Below are positions 7,091 to 13,904 of a DNA stretch of 32,592 nucleotides, piece by piece (position 1 is the first letter of the stretch; each line of letters opens with the position of its first letter). Under the pieces are notes generated by a model. The model did no database searches and was not told the origin of the DNA. It worked only from the letters and a program-made list of their open reading frames with translations. A program made the position numbers and the translations under genes. This DNA is from Woeseiaceae bacterium (lineage in GTDB: Bacteria; Pseudomonadota; Gammaproteobacteria; Steroidobacterales; Woeseiaceae): the NCBI GenBank assembly GCA_030065915.1, contig JASJCQ010000030.1, positions 1-32,592 on the forward strand, written 5' to 3'.

Positions 7091-8495
7091 CCCGCTCCTT
7101 TATCGCTTTCCAGAAATAGCGCCGGAAACCGCGCGCGCGGTCGATGTCCTTGATGCGGAAGTGCATGTCGACCGAGTCACCAACGGCCGTCTCACCGGCG
7201 TCGGTATCGGTGAACTGCATCAGGATGTTGGCGCCACCGTCAAAGCCGACGTTGCCGTAGACCAGCGGCGGCGCCGGAGAGAAAGCCTGCCAGTCTTCGG
7301 TGTAGGACTTCACCGTGCCCGTGAGATCGGCGAACGGGTACGGCTCCTGTGTGTCGAAGGCCCGGCACTCCGGATTCACGCAGGCACGCGTGCGCGGAAA
7401 CTGGACCGTGCCGCAGACCGAGCACTTGCCACCGACGAAGCCGGACACCTGGTCGCGCTGTCGGTAGTAGGCGCTCTGCGCCGTTCGCACATCGCGTTCC
7501 GCGCGCTTCCCCCAGTCCATTGCGATCAGTTCGCGGTGACTCAAGTATCGAAGGTAGTTGTCGTCGTCGACGCCTGCGTCGAGCGCGTCGGAAAATGTGC
7601 GTGTCTTCCGGCCGGTCGCGCGCAGCAGCATAGCGTCGCAACCCTGGCCGAAGCCCACCAGCAAAATAAGGTCGCCATCCTCCGCCTGCTCGAGGGACTC
7701 GGCAAGACCCAGCAGCGGCGCAGCACTCCCGGCGTCCCCGACAGCCGTGTCCGCAGCCAGTGCCGTCTCGGCGTTGGACAGCCCCGTCGCCTTCGCCACG
7801 CTTGCACGGATTCGGGCCGTTGAATTCAGTACGAGTCGCGCGACTTGGTCCGGCTCGATATTGTTTCGCTGCAGAAGTGCTGGAATCACGGCGACAAGGT
7901 TCTTCAGGTAGCCCTCCTCGCGAATCCAGCGCTCTTCGAAGCCGTAGTCGAAGTCGGCCCCGGTCGATCGGTAGTGATCGACGAAATCGGTCGCCAGCGT
8001 ATCGCCGTCGACAAACTCGGCCAGCAACGCGTCGTTCCCAGTTAGCACGGCAACCGCCGCATCGCCGTAGCTGATTTCCTCGATGCTTGCCGGTTTTGCG
8101 CGTCGCTTCTCAGCCGCTACAAGCAGGTCGCCGGCTGAAGCCTTGCGCAGTGACGCGAGCAGCGGCGACGTGGCGGCACGGAGGCTTGCTCTCGAGTCCT
8201 GCGTTGCTGTCCCCGCGGGCTGCTGCAGCGCCTCGAGCAGCAGGCTGGCATGCGAGCGATCGGCAAACGGCAGGCTGGTCGAACAGACGTGCAATGAATC
8301 GAACTGGCCTTCGATGCGGCGTGCCGCTTCGTGCGCCATCGTCACGCTGTCTTCATCCCAGTTCGCGGTCGCGAGCGAACCCGTCGCTCGACTCTTGAGC
8401 GTCGGCATCGCCCACGCATGAGCCGAGGCGATCGCTTCCCTCGAGAGACGCAGCCTCGGCAAGTAGACACCAATATCGGCGATCCCGATGGTCAT
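7074..8495 (-). CDS. HMG-CoA-synthase-fold protein fused to a zinc-ribbon/OB-fold (DUF35) domain
   Basis: A 473-residue two-domain protein. Residues 1 to about 340 follow the hydroxymethylglutaryl-CoA-synthase/KAS III fold (MTIGIADIGVYLPRLRLSRE at the start, ISYGDAAVAVL near 141, ILLVGFGQGCDAMLLRATG near 277). Residues about 345-465 are a DUF35 module: a zinc ribbon with Cys358, Cys361, Cys372 and Cys377, then an OB-fold. The segment that should carry the catalytic Cys reads DSRASLRAAT, with Leu105 at the Cys position, and the catalytic His segment (LVLNSTARIRASVAK) has no His. The domain therefore looks catalytically dead and structural. Its ends overlap both neighbours (4 bases with the Rieske gene, 17 with the thiolase). 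Confidence 0.88.
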   Translation of the reverse strand: MTIGIADIGVYLPRLRLSREAIASAHAWAMPTLKSRATGSLATANWDEDSVTMAHEAARRIEGQFDSLHVCSTSLPFADRSHASLLLEALQQPAGTATQDSRASLRAATSPLLASLRKASAGDLLVAAEKRRAKPASIEEISYGDAAVAVLTGNDALLAEFVDGDTLATDFVDHYRSTGADFDYGFEERWIREEGYLKNLVAVIPALLQRNNIEPDQVARLVLNSTARIRASVAKATGLSNAETALAADTAVGDAGSAAPLLGLAESLEQAEDGDLILLVGFGQGCDAMLLRATGRKTRTFSDALDAGVDDDNYLRYLSHRELIAMDWGKRAERDVRTAQSAYYRQRDQVSGFVGGKCSVCGTVQFPRTRACVNPECRAFDTQEPYPFADLTGTVKSYTEDWQAFSPAPPLVYGNVGFDGGANILMQFTDTDAGETAVGDSVDMHFRIKDIDRARGFRRYFWKAIKERGAPSG

Positions 8496-9706
8496 TCGCG
8501 AAGCACGAATTCTTCTAGCTTGGGCTCGACTGCGAGCCGTGTTGGCAGACCGCTGGAGCCAATTCGACGATCAAGCTCTTCGTGCCAGTGGTAGATCCGG
8601 CGTTCCTGGTAGTTCAGCGGTATGCCCGAGAAACCCGGCGATTCGACCGAGGCCTGTATTTGCGGCGCGAATTGCGTGTCCTCCTCGAGGATGCGGTCGA
8701 AGTTCCCGATACGCGTGTCCCATAGCGGGTCGCGCGCGCCGTCACCCCAGTCCGGCGCGAACCAGTGCACGTCCAGCGACATCGTGTTCTCGGTCTTCGG
8801 CCAGAACAGGATAAACGGCATGCCCGTGTGCGCCGTCGGCGTCACGATGTTGGGGAAAATGTTGTAGCTGAAGTTGTTGTTGCGAATGAGGTCCGGGACC
8901 GTATCGATCTCCGCCATGCCGACCGTGCCCGGGTCTACCCAGTCCGGCCGTCGATTCGGCGTCACCATCAGTGAGTGTCCGCGCTCCCAGAGCATGATGC
9001 TGGTGCCGATGTGGTCGAGGAACCGATCCACGGTCTGTTGGTGGATCGAACGCAGGTGATAGACCTCGAGGAAGGCGTCCTGGATGACCTTGACGTTGCA
9101 GGCCACCTCGAAATTCTCGCTTTCGACAAGCCTAAGGTTGTCGATGTCGAAGACGCTGAAGTGCTCGGGGATCGGGCCCAGCGTCTCGAGCAAAGGCTCG
9201 GCGTTCGGATCCTCGGAAATGAACAGCCAGTTTCCGAAGCGCTCGCAACGCACCTGCCTGAGCCCGTAGTCCTCTTTCTTGAAGTCCGGGAAGTCGCGCT
9301 CGTCGCGCATACCGATCAGTTTGCCCTCGAAGTCGTACGCCCAACCGTGATAGCCGCAGACGAGACTACGAACGGAACCGCAGTCCTTCTTTACCAACGG
9401 TCCGCCGCGATGCTGACAGGTGTTGTAGAACGCCCGGACGACGTCGTCCCTGCCGCGAACCAGGAAGATCGGTGACCCGGTACGCGTGAACATCTTGAAA
9501 CTGCCAGCCTTGGGGAATTCGTCCATGTGACCCGCGTACAGCCACGCCTTGCGCCACAGATGCTCCTGTTCGAGCGCCAGGAACGCCGGATCGACGTATC
9601 GGCCGCCGGGGATCTTCGGCAGCTTCGGAAAACCGGGCGGCGGGGTTTGGCGTCCGGATTCGTACGCCATGCCCTTTTCTATCCGTTCCAGAGTCTCGTT
9701 CTTCAC
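8492..9706 (-). CDS. Rieske-type ring-hydroxylating oxygenase, large subunit
   Basis: A 404-residue non-haem iron oxygenase. The Rieske [2Fe-2S] ligands are Cys97 and His99 (CQHRGGPL) and Cys117 and His120 (CGYHGWAY). The mononuclear iron site is seen as His217 and His222 (EVYHLRSIH) with Asp343 (EEDTQF) as the likely third ligand, and Asp210 as the bridging acid. The frame is open far upstream, but a GTG at 9706 preceded by AGGTGA fixes the best start; an ATG at 9670 is the alternative. The stop overlaps the HMGCS/OB-fold start as ATGA. No reductase or ferredoxin gene is nearby, so electrons must come from elsewhere. Substrate unknown. Confidence 0.92.
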   Translation of the reverse strand: MKNETLERIEKGMAYESGRQTPPPGFPKLPKIPGGRYVDPAFLALEQEHLWRKAWLYAGHMDEFPKAGSFKMFTRTGSPIFLVRGRDDVVRAFYNTCQHRGGPLVKKDCGSVRSLVCGYHGWAYDFEGKLIGMRDERDFPDFKKEDYGLRQVRCERFGNWLFISEDPNAEPLLETLGPIPEHFSVFDIDNLRLVESENFEVACNVKVIQDAFLEVYHLRSIHQQTVDRFLDHIGTSIMLWERGHSLMVTPNRRPDWVDPGTVGMAEIDTVPDLIRNNNFSYNIFPNIVTPTAHTGMPFILFWPKTENTMSLDVHWFAPDWGDGARDPLWDTRIGNFDRILEEDTQFAPQIQASVESPGFSGIPLNYQERRIYHWHEELDRRIGSSGLPTRLAVEPKLEEFVLRE

Positions 9707-9710
9707 GGAA

Positions 9711-9716
9711 TCACCT
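9711..9716 (-). promoter_or_regulatory. Shine-Dalgarno site deciding the Rieske GTG start
   Basis: On the minus strand AGGTGA lies 4 bases before the GTG at 9706. It favours that start over upstream in-frame codons and over the ATG at 9670, which has a weaker aaaggg site. Confidence 0.6.
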
Positions 9717-9737
9717 GCAGAATTCTTTGATTCGATT

Positions 9738-9755
9738 GGATAAGTATAGATATCC
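9738..9755. promoter_or_regulatory. Inverted repeat in the Rieske/acyl-CoA dehydrogenase divergent region
   Basis: GGATA at 9738-9742 and TATCC at 9751-9755 form a 5-8-5 inverted repeat in the AT-rich part of the 144-base divergent region. It could be an operator for both directions, but no regulator gene lies within the cluster and the arms are short. Confidence 0.25.
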
Positions 9756-9850
9756 GGCCTCATAAAAGAAACAATCCTGACTGTTTTTTTTAGGGCGGCG
9801 CTGGAGTAGACTCTCAGGACTCGTGACAAGCGCTGGACAGGTTTTGCCCC

Positions 9851-11014
9851 ATGGACTTCAGACTCTCGGACGAACAACAGGATATGCAGGACGCTGCCCG
9901 GGCCTATGCCCAGAGCAAGCTCCCGGAACTCGCGGACGAGATCGAGGCGACAGCCGAACCGCCCTCCGCCGAGCTGATCCGCGAATACGCAGACATGGGC
10001 TTCCTGGGCATCAACATCCCCGGGTCGCTCGGGGGCCTCGGGCAGACCAACCTGGACGCGCTGATCGTGCTGGAAGAGTTCGGCAAGATCTCGTCGGCCA
10101 TCGCCTTCCCCGTCTTCGAGTCCTGCACCGGGCCGGTCAAGGCAATCGAACATTTCGGTACCGACGCGCTGAAAGAACGCGTCGTTCCGGCTGTCTGCCG
10201 CGGCGAGATGGTCGTGGCCATTGCGATGTCGGAGCCCAATGCCGGCTCGGCGCTGACGGATCTGACGACCAAGGCCGAGAAAGGCGATTCGAGCATTCGC
10301 ATCAATGGCATGAAGCGCTGGTGCTCCGGCGGCGGACACGCTGACGGCTACCTCGTCTACTGCCGGCTGTCCGAAGAACCGGGCGCACGTGGCATCGGCG
10401 CCGTGTTCATCGAAAAGAACACGCCGGGACTGACCTTCGGTGAGCAGGAGTCACTGATGGGCTTTCGTGGCGTCCCATCCTGCGACATTTTCCTGGATGA
10501 CGTGGAAGTCCCGCTGGAGAACCTGGTCGTAGACGCGGGCGGCTTCAAAAAACTGATGCAGGCATTCGACCTGGAACGCTGCGGCAACGCGACGATGTCG
10601 ATGGCCCAAGCCGCCGGCGCGCTCGACGAAGTCATCGCCTACGTCCAGGAGCGCAAGCAGTTCGGCAAACCGATCATCGACTTCCAGGCCGTCCAGTTGC
10701 GCATCGCCGAGATGCAGATGCAGGTCGATGCGGCTCGACTGCTGATCCATCGTGCGATCTCGAACGCACAGCACGGCATGCCGAGTATCCAGGAATCGTC
10801 GATCGCGAAGTGCTTCGCTAACGAGATCTCGCGAACGGTCACCGGCAACGCGGTGCAGTTGATGGGCGGCTATGGCTACTCCTGCGAGTACCGGATCGAA
10901 CGCCGCATGCGTGACGCCTGGGGCTGGGGCATCGCCGGCGGCGCCATCGACATCCAGAAAACCAACATCGCGAGCGCGATGGTGGGCAGGCGATTCAATC
11001 AGCGCGCTGTCTGA
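9851..11014 (+). CDS. Acyl-CoA dehydrogenase with relocated catalytic base
   Basis: A 387-residue acyl-CoA dehydrogenase. The order is an N-terminal helical domain, the FAD-contact strand AIAMSEPNAGS (123-133), the ERKQFGKPI helix (267-275) and the FAD/dimer segment AVQLMGGYGY (334-343). The usual Glu of the YEGT motif is absent: the chain reads GIAGGAIDIQK, with Gly363 at that place. Instead Glu242 sits in FDLER, which aligns with the helix-G position used as base by isovaleryl-CoA and long-chain acyl-CoA dehydrogenases. A branched or bulky acyl-CoA substrate is inferred. It is divergent from the Rieske operon, with a 144-base shared control region. Confidence 0.93.
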   Translation: MDFRLSDEQQDMQDAARAYAQSKLPELADEIEATAEPPSAELIREYADMGFLGINIPGSLGGLGQTNLDALIVLEEFGKISSAIAFPVFESCTGPVKAIEHFGTDALKERVVPAVCRGEMVVAIAMSEPNAGSALTDLTTKAEKGDSSIRINGMKRWCSGGGHADGYLVYCRLSEEPGARGIGAVFIEKNTPGLTFGEQESLMGFRGVPSCDIFLDDVEVPLENLVVDAGGFKKLMQAFDLERCGNATMSMAQAAGALDEVIAYVQERKQFGKPIIDFQAVQLRIAEMQMQVDAARLLIHRAISNAQHGMPSIQESSIAKCFANEISRTVTGNAVQLMGGYGYSCEYRIERRMRDAWGWGIAGGAIDIQKTNIASAMVGRRFNQRAV

Positions 11015-11031
11015 GCCACGCGGTACCTGCT

Positions 11032-11484
11032 CTACTCCGCGATGAAAAAGACCGTGGGGACTTCCGCATAAAACGTCGATTCGCTCGCAATGACGGCGAT
11101 GCGCAGCGTACTGGCTGAGTCCACGCTGCCTGCCACCCGGCCAACCCAGCGCTTGCCGTCGGCATCGACGATCGTCAGCGCTGCTGGTGCGCCGTCGGCG
11201 AGCCCGACAGCCGCGCGGTCGATGACGATGGTCGAATCGAGCTCAACGTCGATACCGGACGCATCGTAGGCCGGCACGCTGATGGACAGTTCGACATCTT
11301 CGTTCTTCAGATCGCAGCGCTGGCTGTATCGCCGGCAGTTGGGTTTCGCGATCAGCTCGTACGATGCGCCCGGCTTCGCCGAGTGCGGTCGCTCGGCCAC
11401 GAAATAGTCGACCGAGAACCACGCGATGATGGCGAGCACAGGCGCGATCAGGAATGCGAGGATCATGTGTTTGTTGCGGAACAT
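11032..11484 (-). CDS. Membrane-anchored hypothetical protein
   Basis: A 150-residue protein not recognised. It has one N-terminal membrane segment (about residues 7-30, ILAFLIAPVLAIIAWFSVDY) followed by an extracytoplasmic domain of alternating strands. Two cysteines (NCRRYSQRCDL, about residues 50-57) could form a disulphide. It converges on the acyl-CoA dehydrogenase gene and lies downstream of the symporter operon on the same strand, separated from it by a clear terminator. It may therefore have its own promoter. No function is offered. Confidence 0.7.
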   Translation of the reverse strand: MFRNKHMILAFLIAPVLAIIAWFSVDYFVAERPHSAKPGASYELIAKPNCRRYSQRCDLKNEDVELSISVPAYDASGIDVELDSTIVIDRAAVGLADGAPAALTIVDADGKRWVGRVAGSVDSASTLRIAVIASESTFYAEVPTVFFIAE

Positions 11485-11568
11485 GTCGACAGAGCCTAGC
11501 GGACTGTTTGTGGATTCAGCAAGAGAAAGGGCCCCTGGAAAGCGTGGCGCACTATCGGGTTTCTAATC

Positions 11569-11597
11569 AAGAAAAAGGGGGAGCGTATTGCTCCCCC
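11569..11597 (-). terminator. Rho-independent terminator of the symporter operon
   Basis: A perfect 8-bp stem (GGGGGAGC at 11577-11584, GCTCCCCC at 11590-11597) with a 5-base loop is followed, on the minus strand, by TTTTTCTT. It lies 24 bases beyond the symporter stop codon. Confidence 0.85.
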
Positions 11598-11620
11598 TGT
11601 GATTGAGCGTACCCGCTCGA

Positions 11621-13351
11621 CTAGTGCGACACAGCACCCGTGGCACCCGCGGGGACGCGGATGTCCTCGACGAGATGCTGGATGTGCTCGGGCGGCGCCT
11701 GCGTGACGCGCGACACGATCATCGCAATGGCGAAGTTGAAGATCGCACCGACCGCGCCGAAGGCGTTCGGCTCGATGCCGAAGAACCAGTTCTCCGACAT
11801 GTCGCCCAGGAAGGACGTGCTCGGGATGAACATGATGCCCTTGTGCTGGAAGACGTACAGCAGTGTCACCGTGATGCCCGCCAGCATGCCCGCAATCGCA
11901 CCCTCTTTATTCATGCGCTTGTAGAAGATGCCCATCATCAGCGCCGGGAATATCGATGACGCCGCGAGCCCAAAGGCCAGCGCCACGGTCCCGGCCGCGA
12001 AGTCTGGTGGATTGAAGCCCAGGTAACCGGCCACCGCGATCGCGCCCGCCATCGCGATGCGACTGGCAAGGAGCTCCTGCTTCTCCGAGATGTTGGGCTT
12101 GAACACACCCTTCAACAGGTCGTGCGAGATCGCAGACGATATCGCCAGCAACAAGCCTGCAGCCGTCGATAGCGCCGCGGCCAGTCCACCGGCGGCCACG
12201 AGTGCGATCACCCAGTTGGGCAGCCCGGCAATCTCCGGATTCGCGAGTACCATGATGTCGCGGTCGACCTTGACCATCTCGTTGGTTGCCGCATCGGACG
12301 TGTACTGGATGCGTCCGTCGCCGTTCTTGTCTTCGAACGCGAGCAGGCCGGTCGTCTCCCAGTTCCTGATCCAGTCGGGCCGCTGCTCGTAGACCATGTA
12401 CTCGCCCGGAGACGGCTCGATCGTTTCGATCAGGTTCAGACGCGCCATGGCGGCAACCGACGGAGCGGTTGTGTACAGGATCGCGATAAAGACCAACGCC
12501 CAGCCGGCCGATGTGCGCGCATCTTTCACCTTAGGCACCGTGAAGAAGCGGATGATGACGTGCGGCAGGCCCGCCGTACCGATCATCAGCGACATCGTGT
12601 ACATGAACATGTTCGTCAGACTTAGCCTGGCGTTCGTCGTGTAGTCGGCGAACCCTAAATCAGTAAGTACCGCGTCCAGCCTGTCGAGCAGGAACACATC
12701 GGAGCCCGTCATCGTCGACCCGAGACCGATTTGCGGCAGCGGGTTACCCGTCAGGCTCAGGGAGATGAAGATCGCCGGGATCGTGTACGCGAGGATCAGT
12801 ACGCAATACTGCGCGATCTGGGTGTACGTGATGCCTTTCATGCCGCCCATGACGGCGTAGAAGAACACGATACCCATGCCGATAGAGAGGCCGACGTTGT
12901 AGTCGACTTCGAGGAAACGCGAGAACGCGACGCCGATGCCCTTCATCTGGCCGATGACGTAGGTCACTGAGGCGATGATCAGGCAGATAACCGCGACGAT
13001 GCGAGCGGCCTTCGAATAGTAACGGTCGCCGATGAACTCCGGCACCGTGAACTTGCCGAACTTCCTCAGGTAAGGCGCCAGCAGCATGGCGAGTAGTACG
13101 TAGCCGCCGGTCCAGCCCATCAGGAAGACGGAGCCGCCGTAGCCCATGAACGCGATGAGGCCGGCCATCGAGATGAACGATGCCGCCGACATCCAGTCCG
13201 CTGCCGTCGCCATGCCATTCGCGACGGGGTGTACGCCGCCGCCGGCAACGTAGAATTCCTTGGTCGATCCGGCGCGAGCCCAGATGGCGATGCCGATGTA
13301 CAGGGCGAAGGTTGCGCCGACGACCAGGTATGTGAGTGTTTGCAGTTCCAT
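11621..13351 (-). CDS. Sodium:solute symporter large subunit, VC_2705-type (acetate permease-like)
   Basis: A 576-residue SLC5-family transporter with many membrane segments, starting MELQTLTYLVVGATFALYIG. The GMATAADWMSAASFISMAGL segment (about 46-65) is typical of ActP-like symporters. It follows a DUF4212 small-subunit gene by 9 bases, the diagnostic arrangement of the VC_2705 subfamily. A hydrophilic insert (about 310-375) contains DKNGDGRIQY (341-350), an EF-hand-like loop. The nearby acetate-responsive kinase and acs gene suggest uptake of acetate or a similar short monocarboxylate. Substrate is inferred from context only. Confidence 0.92.
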   Translation of the reverse strand: MELQTLTYLVVGATFALYIGIAIWARAGSTKEFYVAGGGVHPVANGMATAADWMSAASFISMAGLIAFMGYGGSVFLMGWTGGYVLLAMLLAPYLRKFGKFTVPEFIGDRYYSKAARIVAVICLIIASVTYVIGQMKGIGVAFSRFLEVDYNVGLSIGMGIVFFYAVMGGMKGITYTQIAQYCVLILAYTIPAIFISLSLTGNPLPQIGLGSTMTGSDVFLLDRLDAVLTDLGFADYTTNARLSLTNMFMYTMSLMIGTAGLPHVIIRFFTVPKVKDARTSAGWALVFIAILYTTAPSVAAMARLNLIETIEPSPGEYMVYEQRPDWIRNWETTGLLAFEDKNGDGRIQYTSDAATNEMVKVDRDIMVLANPEIAGLPNWVIALVAAGGLAAALSTAAGLLLAISSAISHDLLKGVFKPNISEKQELLASRIAMAGAIAVAGYLGFNPPDFAAGTVALAFGLAASSIFPALMMGIFYKRMNKEGAIAGMLAGITVTLLYVFQHKGIMFIPSTSFLGDMSENWFFGIEPNAFGAVGAIFNFAIAMIVSRVTQAPPEHIQHLVEDIRVPAGATGAVSH

Positions 13352-13360
13352 GGCGATCCC

Positions 13361-13615
13361 CTACTCGTCTTCTTCAACGCCATGCTTCTTATCGAGCTTG
13401 GCCATTCGGTTTGCGTAGAAAAAGATCAGCACGACAAACACGTAGATTGAACCCTGTTGCGCGAACCAGAAGCCGAGCTTGTAACCGCCTATGCGGATAT
13501 TGTTCAGCGGTTCGACGAGGATGATCCCGAACAGGTATGAGACGATGAACCAGATCACCATGCAGATGGCGACGAGCTTGAGGTTCGATTTCCAGTAACT
13601 GTTTTTGTCCGACAT
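13361..13615 (-). CDS. DUF4212 symporter small subunit
   Basis: An 84-residue membrane protein with two hydrophobic segments (about 9-32 and 46-66). The KSNLKLVAICMVIWFIVSYL opening and the FGFW-like GYKLGFWFAQQGSIYVFVVL second half match DUF4212, the small partner of VC_2705-type sodium symporters. The ATG is preceded by a strong purine site (aaaggggggtt). It is the first gene of the operon, 9 bases before the large subunit. Confidence 0.92.
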   Translation of the reverse strand: MSDKNSYWKSNLKLVAICMVIWFIVSYLFGIILVEPLNNIRIGGYKLGFWFAQQGSIYVFVVLIFFYANRMAKLDKKHGVEEDE

Positions 13616-13904
13616 AACCCCCCCTTTTTTAGCGGCTTCCTGTCGTTTTTGGACAACGGCAATCTAGCAAAGCGAATGCAACGGCCCTTACCGACTTTAG
13701 TCGTACACGGAACCCCAACAGACGCCCCAAACGGAGCTACGCCATCCACGAAACGTATATTTTTCAACGTGTTGAACAATCCGAACTTGAAGACACATCA
13801 AGCACGCGCGTTCGCCGACATGCGACGAAGGTAGTAGACTCGACCACATAACAAAGCGCCGGCACTTAAACCACGGCGCGGCGCCCGCGGGGGGAAACGG
13901 GAAC
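13616..13904. promoter_or_regulatory. Divergent control region between symporter operon and crbS
   Basis: A 289-base region serving both directions. It holds a 6-2-6 inverted repeat at 13763-13776 (TTCAAC/GTTGAA), a 5-7-5 repeat at about 13785-13801 (CTTGA/TCAAG) and CGAC/GTCG at 13692-13703. The 9-mer GACGAAGGT at 13824-13832 also occurs, on the other strand, in the acs control region (20154-20162). These are candidate operator sites only; no promoter hexamers stand out. Confidence 0.4.

Noticed and set aside
6200..7153. 317-residue plus-strand frame opposite the thiolase
   Set aside because: Shadow frame; the thiolase on the other strand has all its catalytic motifs.
9707..10339. Upstream extension of the Rieske frame into the acyl-CoA dehydrogenase gene
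   Set aside because: It would be antisense to a clear gene and lacks oxygenase features; the GTG at 9706 has a good ribosome site.
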